A DNA stretch of 33,566 nucleotides from contig JAQXFQ010000196.1 of assembly GCA_029005175.1 (NCBI GenBank), forward strand, positions 1 to 33,566. Direction: 5' to 3'. This stretch comes from Bacillota bacterium. GTDB lineage: Bacteria; Bacillota; Clostridia; Oscillospirales; Acutalibacteraceae. The notes under the pieces are model-generated. The model was not told where the DNA came from, made no database searches, and was given only the letters and a program-made list of their open reading frames with translations. Made by a program: the position numbers and the translations under genes. Shown here in pieces: positions 15,321 through 25,146 of the stretch (position 1 is the stretch's first letter; each line of letters begins with the position of its first letter).

Positions 15321-15947
15321 TTACTTGGAGTACAACTCGACGATAAGTGTTTCTTCGACATCGAGGTCGATGTCTGCTCTCTCGGGAACAGCAACAACCT
15401 TTGCCTTGAGGTTTGTCTTGTCAAGATCAAGCCACTTAACTACAGGCTTTGCCGAATTCTTCTCGACAATTTCCTGAATCTTTGCGCTTTCGCGGCTCTT
15501 TTCAGCAATAGCGATTTCCTCGCCGACCTTTGTGAGGTAAGAGGGGATATCTACCTTTTTGCCGTTTACAGTGAAGTGACCGTGAACAACGAGCTGACGG
15601 GCTTCGGCTCTGGAGCTTGCCCAGCCGAGTCTGTAAACTACGTTGTCAAGGCGGCTTTCGAGGATAGCAAGCAGGTTTTCACCTGTGATACCGCTCTTGC
15701 GGGTAGCCATCTCATAGTAGTGACGGAACTGACCCTCGAGCACACCGTAATAACGTCTGGTCATCTGCTTAGCACGGAGCTGGACACCGTACTCAGAGGA
15801 CTTCTTGCGTCCCTGGCCGTGCTGACCGGGAGCGTAATTTCTGCGCTGGATCGCGCACTTGTCAGTTGTGCATCTCTCACCCTTGAGGAAGAGCTTCTTG
15901 CCTTCGCGGCGGCAGAGCTTGCAAACTGCGCCTGTATATCTAGCCAT
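15321..15947 (-). CDS. rpsD: 30S ribosomal protein S4 (zinc-binding form)
   Basis: S4 nucleates assembly of the 30S body and is a known translational repressor in other bacteria. The 208-residue protein has an N-terminal zinc site with C9, C12, C26 and C31 (the C+ form), the APGQHGQGR motif, and an S4 RNA-binding domain starting around [14 protein letters not shown]. In several Firmicutes rpsD lies elsewhere; here it is in the alpha segment, as in many Clostridia. AGGTGC precedes the ATG. Confidence 0.98.
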   Translation of the reverse strand: MARYTGAVCKLCRREGKKLFLKGERCTTDKCAIQRRNYAPGQHGQGRKKSSEYGVQLRAKQMTRRYYGVLEGQFRHYYEMATRKSGITGENLLAILESRLDNVVYRLGWASSRAEARQLVVHGHFTVNGKKVDIPSYLTKVGEEIAIAEKSRESAKIQEIVEKNSAKPVVKWLDLDKTNLKAKVVAVPERADIDLDVEETLIVELYSK

Positions 15948-15982
15948 TGATTATAGCACCTCCGTAATAATGCTTCTGTCGA

Positions 15983-16387
15983 TTAGACACGTCTTCTTTT
16001 GGGAGGACGGCATCCGTTATGGGGAATCGGAGTAACATCCTTGATCATTGTGACCTGAAGGTCTGCGCCCTGCAATGCTCTGATTGCAGCTTCACGACCT
16101 TGACCCGGACCCTTTACATAAACTTCAACTCTCTTAAGACCGTGCTCCTTGGCAGCGTTTGCAGCTGTCTCGGCAGCAGACTGAGCAGCAAAAGGAGTAG
16201 ACTTCTTGGAGCCTCTGAAGCCGAGCTCGCCGGCGCTTGCCCAAGAAATTACATTGCCTTCAGTGTCTGTGATAGTAACGATTGTGTTGTTGAAAGTAGA
16301 CTGGATATGAACTGCTCCGCTTTCGATGTTCTTACGTTCGCGGCGTCTGCGTACTGCGGCGCCTTTTTTGGCTGTTGCCTTTGCCAT
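15983..16387 (-). CDS. rpsK: 30S ribosomal protein S11
   Basis: S11 sits on the 30S platform at the mRNA exit. The 134-residue protein has a basic N terminus ([10 protein letters not shown]), the central [15 protein letters not shown] strand, and the typical C-terminal [18 protein letters not shown], whose NG site can carry isoaspartate in E. coli. It lies 18 bp after rpsM. Confidence 0.98.
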   Translation of the reverse strand: MAKATAKKGAAVRRRRERKNIESGAVHIQSTFNNTIVTITDTEGNVISWASAGELGFRGSKKSTPFAAQSAAETAANAAKEHGLKRVEVYVKGPGQGREAAIRALQGADLQVTMIKDVTPIPHNGCRPPKRRRV

Positions 16388-16405
16388 ATTAGCTGTCCCT
16401 CCTGC

Positions 16406-16774
16406 TTACTTCTTCTTGTTGGCAATAGTCTTCTTCGGACCCTTGCGTGTGCGTGCGTTTGTCTTGGTTCTCTGACCTCTTACGGGCAGACCCTTGCGAT
16501 GACGGACACCGCGGTAGCACTGAATGTCGATGAGTCTCTTGATGTTGAGAGAGACGTTACGGCGAAGGTCGCCTTCGACAACCAGGTTCTTATCAATATA
16601 TTCACGAAGCTTCTTCTCGTCTTCTTCTGTGAGATCGCGGACTCTGGTATCAGGATTTACACCTGTTGCGGCAAGAATTTCGCTTGCCTTCTTGCGGCCG
16701 ATACCGTAAACATAGGTAAGACCGATTTCTACCCTTTTATCTCTGGGCAGATCCACACCGGCTATACGAGCCAT
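16406..16774 (-). CDS. rpsM: 30S ribosomal protein S13
   Basis: S13 is in the 30S head and contacts P-site tRNA and L5. The 122-residue protein has the family start [21 protein letters not shown], the YGIGRKKA helix-hairpin-helix-like segment, and the C-terminal [18 protein letters not shown] tail that reaches the tRNA. It lies 33 bp after rpmJ. Confidence 0.98.
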   Translation of the reverse strand: MARIAGVDLPRDKRVEIGLTYVYGIGRKKASEILAATGVNPDTRVRDLTEEDEKKLREYIDKNLVVEGDLRRNVSLNIKRLIDIQCYRGVRHRKGLPVRGQRTKTNARTRKGPKKTIANKKK

Positions 16775-16807
16775 TCGTTAGACACCTCCAAATTATGGCG
16801 TTCAGGA

Positions 16808-16921
16808 TTAGCCCTGACGCTGCTTGTGCTTGGGATTTTCGCAAATAACCATAACGCGACCCTTGCGCTTTATGATTTTGCACTTCTCGCAAATTTTCTT
16901 TACAGAAGGTCTGACTTTCAT
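16808..16921 (-). CDS. rpmJ: 50S ribosomal protein L36 (zinc form)
   Basis: This gene is too short for the ORF track. I read it directly as 37 residues, starting [20 protein letters not shown] and ending KHKQRQG. The C-x2-C...C...H zinc ribbon marks the C+ form. L36 is a late-assembly protein of the large subunit. The start ATG at 16921 follows GGGAGG. It lies in the usual place between infA and rpsM. Confidence 0.97.
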   Translation of the reverse strand: MKVRPSVKKICEKCKIIKRKGRVMVICENPKHKQRQG

Positions 16922-16954
16922 TTGTATTTGCCTCCCTTTATTTCAGCTCCTCGA

Positions 16955-17173
16955 TTACTTGGAGCGCCATGTTATTCTGGCCTTGGACAGGTCGTAAGGA
17001 GACATCTCCATCTTGACGCTGTCGCCCGGCAATATCTTAATAAAATTCATTCTGAGTTTACCCGAAATGTGTGCCAAAACCTCGTGGCCGTTTGGCAGCT
17101 CGACGATAAACTGTGCGTTCGGAAGCGCTTCCTTCACTATACCGTCAATTTCAATTACGTCTTCCTTTGCCAT
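16955..17173 (-). CDS. infA: Translation initiation factor IF-1
   Basis: IF-1 occupies the 30S A site during initiation. The 72-residue protein is a single OB fold with typical segments [37 protein letters not shown] and [18 protein letters not shown]. The length is exactly that of the family. A GAGGAGG site precedes the ATG. It follows the KOW gene in the order normal for Clostridia. Confidence 0.98.
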   Translation of the reverse strand: MAKEDVIEIDGIVKEALPNAQFIVELPNGHEVLAHISGKLRMNFIKILPGDSVKMEMSPYDLSKARITWRSK

Positions 17174-17220
17174 AAGAAAAACCTCCTCAAATCATCGTTC
17201 AATAATACGGACTGTTTTAA

Positions 17221-17469
17221 TCAATTGTCTTTTCCGAAATTGTACTTCCACAGCAGCTTTCTTACAGCCCTGTCGGAGGTCATGCAATCCGGAGCAATTT
17301 CATCCGTCGGCTCGACATGGCGCAAATTCTTGCGTTTCGGTGCTGCCAGCCTGCGGTGCTTGCCGTCGCAAATCATCACGCAGCCGTCGAGGCAGCTCAC
17401 CACCACGGAATATCTTCCGCAGTCCTTGCCGGCGATTGATCTGACCACCATACCCACTCTCATAGTCAT
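17221..17469 (-). CDS. KOW-domain RNA-binding protein
   Basis: This 82-residue protein has an N-terminal KOW motif (RVGMVVRSIAGKDCGRYSVVV) related to L14e/L24-type RNA-binding folds, and a basic LAAPKRKNLRHVEPT segment. Such a gene sits between map and infA in many Firmicutes; its function is not established, but ribosome or RNA binding is expected. The ATG overlaps the map stop (ATGA), showing translational coupling. A second ATG two codons in (17463) is an equally plausible start. Confidence 0.85.
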   Translation of the reverse strand: MTMRVGMVVRSIAGKDCGRYSVVVSCLDGCVMICDGKHRRLAAPKRKNLRHVEPTDEIAPDCMTSDRAVRKLLWKYNFGKDN

Positions 17470-18224
17470 TCGGGGTCGGGCATAGTGAGAATCACAGGAC
17501 CGTCTGCCGTAATGGCGACGGTGTGCTCAAAGTGGGCGGAAAGCGCACCGTCCGCGGTCACCACAGTCCAGCCGTCGCTGAGCTGCCTTACACGCGGGGT
17601 GCCGGCATTGATCATCGGCTCTATGGCTATGACCATGCCCTCTTCAAGTCGATAACCCCTGTGAGGAGTTCCGAAATTCGGTACATTGGGATCTTCGTGG
17701 ACACTTGCGCCTACTCCGTGGCCGGTGTATTCCCTCACCACCGAGTAACCGCGAGCCTCGACATACTCCTGTATGGCGTGACCTATATCACCGATCCGGT
17801 TGCCCTTGACCGCCTGCTTTATGCCCAGATAAAGGCTTTCGCGGGTGGCGTCCAGCAGCTTCTGTGCCTCGGGGGAAATCTCTCCGCAGGCAAAGGTGTA
17901 AGCCGAATCACCGTGGAATCCGTTTATACATGCGCCGACATCGACGCTTACTATGTCGCCGCTGCGAATAACCACGTCCTTGCTTGGTATGCCGTGGATG
18001 ACCTGATTATTGATTGAGATACACGCGCTTCCTTTGAATCCGTACAATCCGAGGAAAGAAGGCTTAGCTCCCTCTCCCTCGATGTAACGGCGAATAACGT
18101 TGTCCAGCTCCTTAGTGGTCATGCCGGGTTCAATAGCCCTGCCGGCCGCCTTGAGAGCGTTGCCCGTTATTCTGCCTGCCTCTCGCATAAGCATAATCTC
18201 TTTGCTTGTTTTTTGGATAATCAT
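17466..18224 (-). CDS. map: Methionine aminopeptidase, type I
   Basis: Map removes the initiator Met from nascent proteins. The 252-residue enzyme has the pita-bread fold with the usual ligands: the conserved His in NNQVIHGIP, the two Asp in VDVGACINGFHGDSAY, the His in GHGVGASVHE, and the Glu in IAIEPMI and the last strand. The N-terminal zinc-ribbon extension found in some types is absent (type Ia). It lies 14 bp after adk. Confidence 0.97.
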   Translation of the reverse strand: MIIQKTSKEIMLMREAGRITGNALKAAGRAIEPGMTTKELDNVIRRYIEGEGAKPSFLGLYGFKGSACISINNQVIHGIPSKDVVIRSGDIVSVDVGACINGFHGDSAYTFACGEISPEAQKLLDATRESLYLGIKQAVKGNRIGDIGHAIQEYVEARGYSVVREYTGHGVGASVHEDPNVPNFGTPHRGYRLEEGMVIAIEPMINAGTPRVRQLSDGWTVVTADGALSAHFEHTVAITADGPVILTMPDPE

Positions 18225-18238
18225 TCAATTACCTCAGA

Positions 18239-18871
18239 TTATTTTTCGAGAGCGCAGAATGTGAGATAAGTTGTCTGCTCGACCTGATCCTGACCCTCTA
18301 CCACGCGGAGCTTGCCTGTCTTGGCGTAGTACTCCTTGAGAGGCTCGGTCTGCTCGTGATAAACCTTAAGTCTATCGGCAACTGTATCGGGGTGGTCATC
18401 CTTGCGCTGAATAAGGGTGCCTCCGCACTTGTCGCAAACTCCCTCAACCGCAGGCTTTTTGAATTCCATGTGGTAGGAGCTGCCGCATGCTTCGCAGACA
18501 CGGCGACCGGACAATCTTGCAGCGATAACTTCATCGGCGACATTAATGTCAAGCACCTTGTCGATGGAGACGCCCATGTTGTCGAGTGCCTCGGCCTGAG
18601 CGATGGTTCTCGGGAAACCGTCGAGGATAAAGCCGTTTGCGCAGTCATCCTTAGCGATACGCTCCTTGATGATGTCGATTACGACCTCATCGGGAACGAG
18701 CTTGCCGCTTTCGATGTATTCCTTTGCCTTGAGACCAACCTCAGAGCCGCTTTTCAGTGCTTCTCTGATAATATTTCCTGTGGAAATCTGGGGGATATTC
18801 AGAGCCTCTGAAATCTTCTCGGCCTGAGTACCCTTGCCGGCGCCGGGTGCGCCCAAAAGTATAATCTTCAT
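18239..18871 (-). CDS. adk: Adenylate kinase (zinc-lid form)
   Basis: Adk interconverts ATP + AMP and 2 ADP. The 210-residue protein has the P-loop GAPGAGKGTQ (7-16), the AMP-binding QISTGNIIREA segment, GFPRTIAQAE, and a long LID with four cysteines (CEACGSSYH...CDKCGG) that bind zinc, as in Gram-positives. It lies 31 bp after secY. GGAGG precedes the ATG. Confidence 0.98.
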   Translation of the reverse strand: MKIILLGAPGAGKGTQAEKISEALNIPQISTGNIIREALKSGSEVGLKAKEYIESGKLVPDEVVIDIIKERIAKDDCANGFILDGFPRTIAQAEALDNMGVSIDKVLDINVADEVIAARLSGRRVCEACGSSYHMEFKKPAVEGVCDKCGGTLIQRKDDHPDTVADRLKVYHEQTEPLKEYYAKTGKLRVVEGQDQVEQTTYLTFCALEK

Positions 18872-18902
18872 GGATAAATCCTCCCTTTTTATCTGATGTT
18901 AA

Positions 18903-20219
18903 TTACTCAAGAAAACCTTTGTAGTGGCGCATGAGCATCTGACTCTCTATCTGAGTTACAGTCTCAAGGGCAACGCCCACAAGAATGATAACAGATGTGC
19001 CGCCGAAGTCTATGCCGATGTTTGTGAAAACATTTATCACGATCGGAACAACTGCGATAACACTGAGGAAGAGTGCGCCGAGCAAAGTAATGCGGGAAAT
19101 GATTTTGCTAAGATAAGCTATGGTGTTCTTGCCGGGACGAATACCGGGAATAGCACCGTTGTTTTTGTGAAGATTATTTGCTATTTCAATGGGATTATAC
19201 TGAATGGTTACATAGAAGTAAGCAAACAGGATAATGAGTATGAAATAAATCATAGGATAAATCATGGAGTTGTTGCTGAATACGCTCAGGAATTTGTACC
19301 AGAAGGTATCCGGCTGTTTGCTTCCGTAAACCAGAAGTCTTATTGTAGCGGGTATGGCAACTATAGAGGAAGCGAAGATGATAGGCATAACGCCGGACAT
19401 GTTTACCTTGATAGGAATGTACGACTTCTGACCGCCGACCATCTTTCTGCCCTGCACGCGCTTTGCGTACTGCACAGGCACCTTGCGCTCTGAATTCTGC
19501 ATAAAAACAATGAACCAGACTATCGCGAGGAATGCAATGCACACTGCGGGGATAACGAAATAATATCCCTTGCTGCCCGACTCGGCGAGGCTCCACCATG
19601 CTCTGAACTGGTTGATAACCTTAGGTCCGCTCGAGACGATACCCGCAAAGAGCAATATCGAAATGCCGTTGCCGATGCCTTTTTTGTTTATCTGCTCGCC
19701 CAGCCACATTACAAGGGCTGTGCCGGCGCAGAAGCATGCGACAATAAACACGCCTACATAGATGTTTACAAATTTGGAGTCATACTCCTTGACGACATTG
19801 CTGCTCTTGAGCATGAAGTAATACATAACGCCCTGCACAACACCGAGACCTATGGTTGTAAAGCGTGTTATGTTGTTCAGCTTTTTGCGGCCCTCTGTGC
19901 CTTCCTTAGCCAATCTCTCCAGAGGAGGAAGGGCTACGGTAAGGAGCTGAATGATAATCTGAGCCGTGATGTAAGGACTGATACCCATTGCAAACAGGGT
20001 TGCGTTTTCAAAAGCGCCGCCCGACATGAGGTTGACATAACCGAGCAGGTTGTTTTCGCCGCCGGTCATGTTGCTCATCAGAGTCTGGAGCGCGCCGGAA
20101 TCCAAAAACGGAACGGGTATCGCGGTACCTATACGGAATATGAATACGATAAAAATCGTGTATAAAATTTTCTTACGAAGATCGGGGATAGAAAAAGCGT
20201 TTCGTATAGTCTGAATCAC
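18903..20219 (-). CDS. secY: Protein translocase subunit SecY
   Basis: SecY is the pore of the Sec channel in the cytoplasmic membrane. The 438-residue protein has about ten membrane segments, the plug-region GGAFENATLFAMGISPYITAQ, LPPLERLAKEGTEGRKK, and the cytoplasmic loop around YAKRVQGRKMVGGQ. The start is GTG at 20219, with GAGGTGATG overlapping the end of rplO; only 2 nt separate the two genes, so coupling is likely. Confidence 0.97.
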   Translation of the reverse strand: MIQTIRNAFSIPDLRKKILYTIFIVFIFRIGTAIPVPFLDSGALQTLMSNMTGGENNLLGYVNLMSGGAFENATLFAMGISPYITAQIIIQLLTVALPPLERLAKEGTEGRKKLNNITRFTTIGLGVVQGVMYYFMLKSSNVVKEYDSKFVNIYVGVFIVACFCAGTALVMWLGEQINKKGIGNGISILLFAGIVSSGPKVINQFRAWWSLAESGSKGYYFVIPAVCIAFLAIVWFIVFMQNSERKVPVQYAKRVQGRKMVGGQKSYIPIKVNMSGVMPIIFASSIVAIPATIRLLVYGSKQPDTFWYKFLSVFSNNSMIYPMIYFILIILFAYFYVTIQYNPIEIANNLHKNNGAIPGIRPGKNTIAYLSKIISRITLLGALFLSVIAVVPIVINVFTNIGIDFGGTSVIILVGVALETVTQIESQMLMRHYKGFLE

Positions 20220-20221
20220 TT

Positions 20222-20662
20222 TTACATCACCTCAGTCTTTCCGCCGGCAGCTTCAATTTTCTTGACAGCTGACTCGGAGAAAGCTGCGGCTTTAACCGTA
20301 AGATTCTTTGTGAGCTCGCCGTTGCCGAGAATCTTTACACCGTCAAGCTCCTTCTTGATGATGCCCATCTCGATGAGTGCGATAGCATCAACTGTTGCTC
20401 CGTCTTCAAAGACGTTGAGCTTGCCCACGTTAACTTCTGCGTACTCTGTTGCAAAGATATTGTTGAAGCCTCTCTTAGGAATTCTTCTCTGGAGAGTCAT
20501 CTGACCGCCTTCAAATCCGGGGCGCATGCCGCGGCCGGCTCTTGCCTTCTGACCCTTGTGACCTTTGCCTGCGGTCTTGCCGTTGCCGGAACCGTGACCT
20601 CTGCCGATGCGCTTTACGTCGCGTACAGAGCCTTCAGCGGGAGAAAGATTGCTTAATTTCAT
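20222..20662 (-). CDS. rplO: 50S ribosomal protein L15
   Basis: L15 is a late large-subunit assembly protein. The 146-residue protein begins [20 protein letters not shown]. It has the Gly-rich RNA-binding arm [18 protein letters not shown] and the globular C-terminal domain ending GGKTEVM. The length is normal. Confidence 0.98.
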   Translation of the reverse strand: MKLSNLSPAEGSVRDVKRIGRGHGSGNGKTAGKGHKGQKARAGRGMRPGFEGGQMTLQRRIPKRGFNNIFATEYAEVNVGKLNVFEDGATVDAIALIEMGIIKKELDGVKILGNGELTKNLTVKAAAFSESAVKKIEAAGGKTEVM

Positions 20663-20682
20663 TGTCTTCGCACCTCCTTGCG

Positions 20683-20859
20683 TTATGCTTCGGTTACCTC
20701 GATGAGGTGGATAATCTTATTGATCTTGCCCTTTGTCTGAGCGTTGTCGGGCTGAACTGTTACGTCGCCCGGCTTCTTGAGACCGAGGGAGTTGGCGGTT
20801 GCGATCTGGTCCTTCTTGTAGCCGATGAGGCTCTTAACAAGTGTAATTTTGTAAGCCAT
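20683..20859 (-). CDS. rpmD: 50S ribosomal protein L30
   Basis: L30 is a small protein of the large subunit. I read 58 residues from ATG 20859 ([18 protein letters not shown]), 9 nt after GGAGG. The ORF track's GTG lies inside that ribosome site and is rejected. The central [20 protein letters not shown] is typical. Confidence 0.96.
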   Translation of the reverse strand: MAYKITLVKSLIGYKKDQIATANSLGLKKPGDVTVQPDNAQTKGKINKIIHLIEVTEA

Positions 20860-20875
20860 GCTGCACACCCTCCGA

Positions 20876-21376
20876 TTAACCTATGATTTCTTTTACGGTC
20901 TTGCCTCTGACAGCAGCGACCTCTTCCGCATTGCGGAGACTTGCCAAACCTGCAACTGTTGCTCTCACAACATTGTAGGGGTTGTTTGAACGCAGAGCCT
21001 TGGTTCTGATGTCCTTAACGCCTGCTGCTTCAACAACAGCACGAACAGCGCCGCCTGCGATAACACCGGTACCGGGGGCAGCCGGCTTGAGCAGAACCTC
21101 GCCTGCGCCGAACTTACCGATAACCTCGTGGGGGATTGTTGCGCCCTTGAGAGAAACCTTGATGAGGTTCTTCTTGGCATTCTCAATACCCTTGCGGATA
21201 GCGTCCGGAACTTCGCCGGCCTTACCGATACCGAAACCGATAATGCCGTTGCCGTCGCCGACTACGACGAGAGCTGCGAATTTCATGATACGACCGCCCT
21301 TAACAGTCTTGGAAACGCGGTTGATTGCAACAACTGTTTCCTTGAGCTCCATTTTGGATGCGTCAATTCTTGCCAA
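20876..21376 (-). CDS. rpsE: 30S ribosomal protein S5
   Basis: S5 helps decoding accuracy and forms the mRNA entry. The 166-residue protein has the double-stranded-RNA-binding-like N domain ([20 protein letters not shown]), [17 protein letters not shown], and the C-terminal [20 protein letters not shown] helix. The spectinomycin-loop region looks intact. Confidence 0.98.
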   Translation of the reverse strand: MARIDASKMELKETVVAINRVSKTVKGGRIMKFAALVVVGDGNGIIGFGIGKAGEVPDAIRKGIENAKKNLIKVSLKGATIPHEVIGKFGAGEVLLKPAAPGTGVIAGGAVRAVVEAAGVKDIRTKALRSNNPYNVVRATVAGLASLRNAEEVAAVRGKTVKEIIG

Positions 21377-21391
21377 AGTTGCTCCTCCTCC

Positions 21392-21751
21392 TTAGAACTT
21401 GAGTCCACCCTCACGGGCGCCTTCGGCCAGTTCCTTAACACGGCCGTGATAAATGTATCCGCCTCTGTCGAAAACGACTTCTTCGATGCCTTTTTCAAGG
21501 GCGATCTTTGCGATCTTTTCGCCAACCTTGCGGGCTGCTTCCTTGTTGCCGCCGTTACCCTCGAAATCCTTATCGAGTGTAGATGCGGAGCAGAGTGTTA
21601 CGCCCTTTACATCATCGATGATCTGAGCATAGATGTTGGCAGCGGAGCGAAATACATTGAGACGGGGGCATTCAGCTGTACCCGAGATTTTGCCGCGCAC
21701 TCTTGCGTGACGGCGGATTCTTGCTTTGTTGGTATCAACCTTTTTAACCAT
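21392..21751 (-). CDS. rplR: 50S ribosomal protein L18
   Basis: L18 binds 5S rRNA and brings it to the large subunit. The 119-residue protein shows the basic start [38 protein letters not shown], and the C-terminal [20 protein letters not shown]. The length is normal. Confidence 0.98.
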   Translation of the reverse strand: MVKKVDTNKARIRRHARVRGKISGTAECPRLNVFRSAANIYAQIIDDVKGVTLCSASTLDKDFEGNGGNKEAARKVGEKIAKIALEKGIEEVVFDRGGYIYHGRVKELAEGAREGGLKF

Positions 21752-21770
21752 TTCAGATTCACTCCTTTAC

Positions 21771-22319
21771 TTACTTCTTCTTGCCTTTACCGGTCTTGCC
21801 TTCCTTCTTGCGGACGTACTCACCGGTATATCTTATACCCTTGCCCTTATACGGCTCAGGCGGACGCTTTTCTCTGACTTCGGCGGCAAACTGACCAACC
21901 TGCTGCTTGTCGGGACCGGAAATGACAATCTTGTTTGCTGTGGGGCAGTCGATTGTGATGCCGGGAACTTCAGGCATGATGACCTGATGCGAATAACCGA
22001 GGTTCATAACAAGGTTCTTGCCCTGCTTCTGAACTCTGTAACCAACGCCGATAACGTCGAGCTCCTTAGAGAATCCCTTGCTTACACCGTCTACCATGTT
22101 GGAAATAAGTGTGCGGGTAAGACCGTGGAGCGAACGGTTGAGCTGCTCATCGTCGGGACGGCTTACGATAACGTGGCCGTCTTCTACGCTGATATTCATG
22201 TTAGCGTGAAATGTCTGAGTAAGTGTGCCCTTGGGGCCCTTGACTGTAACGGTGCTGCCGTCAACCTTGACCTCAACGCCGGCCGGTATTGCTATCGGCT
22301 TTCTGCCAATACGTGACAT
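21771..22319 (-). CDS. rplF: 50S ribosomal protein L6
   Basis: L6 sits near the factor-binding site of the large subunit. The 182-residue protein has two similar domains: the first begins [17 protein letters not shown] with [10 protein letters not shown]; the second carries GYSHQV and the rRNA-binding [14 protein letters not shown] Lys-rich tail [12 protein letters not shown] ends it. Confidence 0.98.
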   Translation of the reverse strand: MSRIGRKPIAIPAGVEVKVDGSTVTVKGPKGTLTQTFHANMNISVEDGHVIVSRPDDEQLNRSLHGLTRTLISNMVDGVSKGFSKELDVIGVGYRVQKQGKNLVMNLGYSHQVIMPEVPGITIDCPTANKIVISGPDKQQVGQFAAEVREKRPPEPYKGKGIRYTGEYVRKKEGKTGKGKKK

Positions 22320-22334
22320 GTTTGCGCTACCTCC

Positions 22335-22739
22335 TTACCAAATATATGCGAGGACTTCGCCGCCAACCTTTTCGGCTCTGGCCTTTTTGTCTGTCATAAC
22401 ACCCTTGGATGTGGACAGGATTGCGATGCCGAGTCCCTTGAGAACTCTGGGCATATCCTCTACGTTTGTATATACTCTGAGACCGGGCTTGGAAACTCTC
22501 TTGAGTCCGGTGATTGCAGGAGTCTTGCCTGCGCCGTACTTGAGAACGATTCTGATTGTGCCCTGTACATTGCCCTTGTCTTCGATGACAGTGTAGCTCT
22601 TGATGTAGCCTTCCTCAGCGAGGATCTGAACGATTGCCTTCTTCATGTTGGAAGCGGGAACATCTACTGTCTCATGCTTAGCTGTGCTAGCATTGCGAAT
22701 TCTTGTGAGCAGGTCTGCGATTGTATCAGTAATCTGCAT
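22335..22739 (-). CDS. rpsH: 30S ribosomal protein S8
   Basis: S8 binds the central domain of 16S rRNA and represses the spc operon in E. coli. The 134-residue protein has [14 protein letters not shown] at the start and the conserved C-terminal [19 protein letters not shown]. Whether it represses here is unknown. Confidence 0.98.
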   Translation of the reverse strand: MQITDTIADLLTRIRNASTAKHETVDVPASNMKKAIVQILAEEGYIKSYTVIEDKGNVQGTIRIVLKYGAGKTPAITGLKRVSKPGLRVYTNVEDMPRVLKGLGIAILSTSKGVMTDKKARAEKVGGEVLAYIW

Positions 22740-22761
22740 TTAATTTACCTCCAATCCGACA

Positions 22762-22947
22762 TTACCAGCTTGCTTTTCTCACGCCGGGAATCTGACCCTT
22801 GTGAGCAAGCTCTCTGAAGCAGATACGGCAAACGCCGTACTTGCGGAGATAAGCATGTGGTCTGCCGCAAATCTTGCAGCGGTTGTATGCTCTTGTGGAA
22901 TACTTCGCAGGTCTCTGCTGCTTAACCTTCATTGATGTCTTTGCCAC
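22762..22947 (-). CDS. rpsZ: 30S ribosomal protein S14, type Z
   Basis: This is the short zinc form of S14, 61 residues, with [20 protein letters not shown] giving a four-Cys zinc ribbon, and the end [11 protein letters not shown]. It lies between rplE and rpsH, as in all Firmicutes with this form. The last residues overlap no other gene. Confidence 0.98.
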   Translation of the reverse strand: MAKTSMKVKQQRPAKYSTRAYNRCKICGRPHAYLRKYGVCRICFRELAHKGQIPGVRKASW

Positions 22948-22959
22948 AATACTACCTCC

Positions 22960-23499
22960 TTATTTAGCGAAGGGAGCGCCCATGAGTTTGAGAAGCTCTC
23001 TTCCTTCTTCGTCTGTATTTGCTGTGGTCACAAAGCAGATGTCCATGCCTCTAACCTTGTCGATCTTATCGAACTCGATTTCGGGGAAGATGAGCTGCTC
23101 CTTAAGACCCATGTTGTAGTTGCCTCTGCCGTCAAAGGCGTTTGCGTTGATGCCTCTGAAGTCTCTTAATCGGGGCAGAGCCACGTTGAAGAGTCTGTCG
23201 AGGAATTCATACATTCTCTCGCCTCTGAGAGTGACCTTAACGCCGATCGGCACGCCCTCTCTGAGCTTGAAGTTAGCAACTGACTTTCTTGCGCGGCAGA
23301 CTGTGGGATGCTGACCTGTGATGGTCTCAATGTCCTTAACGATAGCGTCGATAATCTTTGAGTTATCCTTAGCTTCGCCGCAGCCGACGTTGATAACGAT
23401 CTTGTCGAGCTTCGGAATCTGCATTACGCTCTTGTATCCAAACTTTTCCATAAGAGCGGGAGCGACCTCACTCTTGTAGAAATCCTTCATTCTAGCCAT
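22960..23499 (-). CDS. rplE: 50S ribosomal protein L5
   Basis: L5 binds 5S rRNA and touches S13 and P-site tRNA. The 179-residue protein has [38 protein letters not shown], and [20 protein letters not shown] at the C terminus. The length is normal. Confidence 0.98.
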   Translation of the reverse strand: MARMKDFYKSEVAPALMEKFGYKSVMQIPKLDKIVINVGCGEAKDNSKIIDAIVKDIETITGQHPTVCRARKSVANFKLREGVPIGVKVTLRGERMYEFLDRLFNVALPRLRDFRGINANAFDGRGNYNMGLKEQLIFPEIEFDKIDKVRGMDICFVTTANTDEEGRELLKLMGAPFAK

Positions 23500-23510
23500 G
23501 ATTTACCTCC

Positions 23511-23828
23511 TTACAGCGTCTTGCCGCATTTGCCGCAAACGCGAACCTTCTTGCCGTCCTCAACCTTGTGAGCAACGCGCACGGGCTTTTTGCAGCTTGA
23601 GCAGTAAATCTGAACCTTGGAGGCATACATCGGAGCCTCAGCTTCAACAATGCCGCCCTTGTCACCCATCTTGCGGGGCTTTACGTGCTTCTTGACTTTG
23701 TTGAGGCCTTCTACGATAACCTTGCCTTCCTTCGGGCTGACTGCCAGCACCTTGCCGGTCTCGCCCTTGTCGTCACCGCTGATGATCATAACGGTGTCGC
23801 CTGTTCTGACGTGAAGCTTGTTTGCCAT
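23511..23828 (-). CDS. rplX: 50S ribosomal protein L24 with zinc ribbon
   Basis: L24 starts large-subunit assembly. I read 105 residues from ATG 23828 (MANKLHVRTGDTV), preceded by GGAGGG; the ORF track's TTG is rejected. The KOW motif is at the N terminus (VMIISGDDKGETGKVLAV). The C terminus has CSSCKKPVRVAHK...CGKCGK, a four-Cys ribbon common in clostridial L24. Confidence 0.97.
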   Translation of the reverse strand: MANKLHVRTGDTVMIISGDDKGETGKVLAVSPKEGKVIVEGLNKVKKHVKPRKMGDKGGIVEAEAPMYASKVQIYCSSCKKPVRVAHKVEDGKKVRVCGKCGKTL

Positions 23829-23843
23829 AACTGTCAACCCTCC

Positions 23844-24212
23844 TTACAGTACTTCGGGAGCGAGGCTGAGAATCTTGAGGTACTCGTGGTCACGAAGCTC
23901 TCTGGCGATCGGGCCAAAGATACGGGTTCCTCTGGGATTCTTGTCGTCCCTGATTATAACTGCTGCGTTCTCATCAAAGCGGATGTATGTGCCGTCTGCG
24001 CGACGAACACCGCTGCGTGAACGGACGATAACTGCCTTAACGACATCGCCCTTCTTTACAACGCCGCCGGGTGCTGCTTTTTTAACAGAGCACACGATGA
24101 CATCGCCTATATTACCGAATTTTCTGCCGGTACCGCCAAGCACGCGGATGCACATAAGTTCCTTTGCACCCGTATTGTCGGCTACCTTCAGAAGAGTTTG
24201 CTGCTGTATCAC
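23844..24212 (-). CDS. rplN: 50S ribosomal protein L14
   Basis: L14 forms an intersubunit bridge. The 122-residue protein begins [20 protein letters not shown] and has [20 protein letters not shown] and [20 protein letters not shown]. The start is GTG with AGGAGGAAAAG upstream. Confidence 0.98.
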   Translation of the reverse strand: MIQQQTLLKVADNTGAKELMCIRVLGGTGRKFGNIGDVIVCSVKKAAPGGVVKKGDVVKAVIVRSRSGVRRADGTYIRFDENAAVIIRDDKNPRGTRIFGPIARELRDHEYLKILSLAPEVL

Positions 24213-24242
24213 AGTGCTTTTCCTCCTTTGATAAGGCTGAAC

Positions 24243-24500
24243 TTACTTTGCCTTTTCGATGATTTCAACCAATCTCCATCTCTTATCCTTAGAGAGAGGA
24301 CGGGTCTCCATAATGCGAACACGATCGCCGACACCGCACTCGTTCTTCTCATCATGAGCCTTGAACTTAACGGTGCGCTTGACTATCTTCTTGTAAAGCG
24401 GATGAGTAACGGAGTCCTCAATGGCTACAACGATTGTCTTATCCATCTTGTCGCTGACTACCTTACCCACTCTGGTTTTTCTAAGATTTCTCTCGCTCAC
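24243..24500 (-). CDS. rpsQ: 30S ribosomal protein S17
   Basis: S17 is a primary 16S-binding OB-fold protein. The 85-residue protein has [20 protein letters not shown] and the conserved [20 protein letters not shown]. The start is GTG, just after GGGAGG. Confidence 0.97.
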   Translation of the reverse strand: MSERNLRKTRVGKVVSDKMDKTIVVAIEDSVTHPLYKKIVKRTVKFKAHDEKNECGVGDRVRIMETRPLSKDKRWRLVEIIEKAK

Positions 24501-24520
24501 AGTCGTTTCCTCCCTTTCGT

Positions 24521-24724
24521 TTATGCGTTCTCTCCGCTAAGCTCGATCTCGCGGAGAACGGTCTTGATTCTGGCAATGTCCTTCTTGACAACCTTCAAAC
24601 GCATGGGATTTTCAAGCTGGTTGACTGCGTGCTGGAAACGCAGGTTAAAAAGCTCATCTTTAAGCTCGGCGAGCTTATCATTAAGCTCTGTTACTGACAT
24701 ATCTCTTACTTCAGATGCCTTCAT
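24521..24724 (-). CDS. rpmC: 50S ribosomal protein L29
   Basis: L29 sits by the exit tunnel. The 67-residue helical protein has the typical [20 protein letters not shown] and [20 protein letters not shown] segments. Its ATG shares one base with the rplP stop (TAATG). Confidence 0.97.
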   Translation of the reverse strand: MKASEVRDMSVTELNDKLAELKDELFNLRFQHAVNQLENPMRLKVVKKDIARIKTVLREIELSGENA

Positions 24725-25146
24725 TACTGCTCACCGCCTTCTTCCTTCTTAACAAACTTGCAGCGTACGGGAAGCTTGTTGGCTGCAAGGCGGAGAGCCT
24801 CGCGGGCAACTTCTTCGCTGACGCCTGCGATTTCAAACATAACTCTGCCGGGCTTAACCACAGCTACCCAATATTCGGGTGAACCTTTACCGGAACCCAT
24901 TCGAGTTTCGGCCGGCTTCTCTGTGATAGGCTTATCCGGGAAAATCTTGATCCAAACCTGACCGCCTCTCTTGATGTATCTTGTCATAGCGATACGAGCG
25001 GCCTCGATCTGGTTTGATGTTATCCATGCCGGTTCGAGAGACATAAGTCCGTACTCACCGTGGGAAACAAAATTGCCTCTGTCCGCCTTGCCCTTGAGAC
25101 GACCTCTCTGGACTCTGCGGTATTTAACTCTCTTAGGAAGCAGCAT
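24724..25146 (-). CDS. rplP: 50S ribosomal protein L16
   Basis: L16 contacts A-site tRNA and is needed late in large-subunit assembly. The 140-residue protein begins [19 protein letters not shown] and contains [20 protein letters not shown], the region that reaches the active centre. Its ATG shares one base with the rpsC stop, and its stop shares one base with the rpmC start, so three genes are coupled. Confidence 0.98.
   Translation of the reverse strand: MLLPKRVKYRRVQRGRLKGKADRGNFVSHGEYGLMSLEPAWITSNQIEAARIAMTRYIKRGGQVWIKIFPDKPITEKPAETRMGSGKGSPEYWVAVVKPGRVMFEIAGVSEEVAREALRLAANKLPVRCKFVKKEEGGEQ

Noticed and set aside
16019-17485. 488-aa plus-strand ORF
   Set aside because: It runs antisense across rpsK, rpsM, rpmJ, infA and the KOW gene, all well-supported minus-strand genes.
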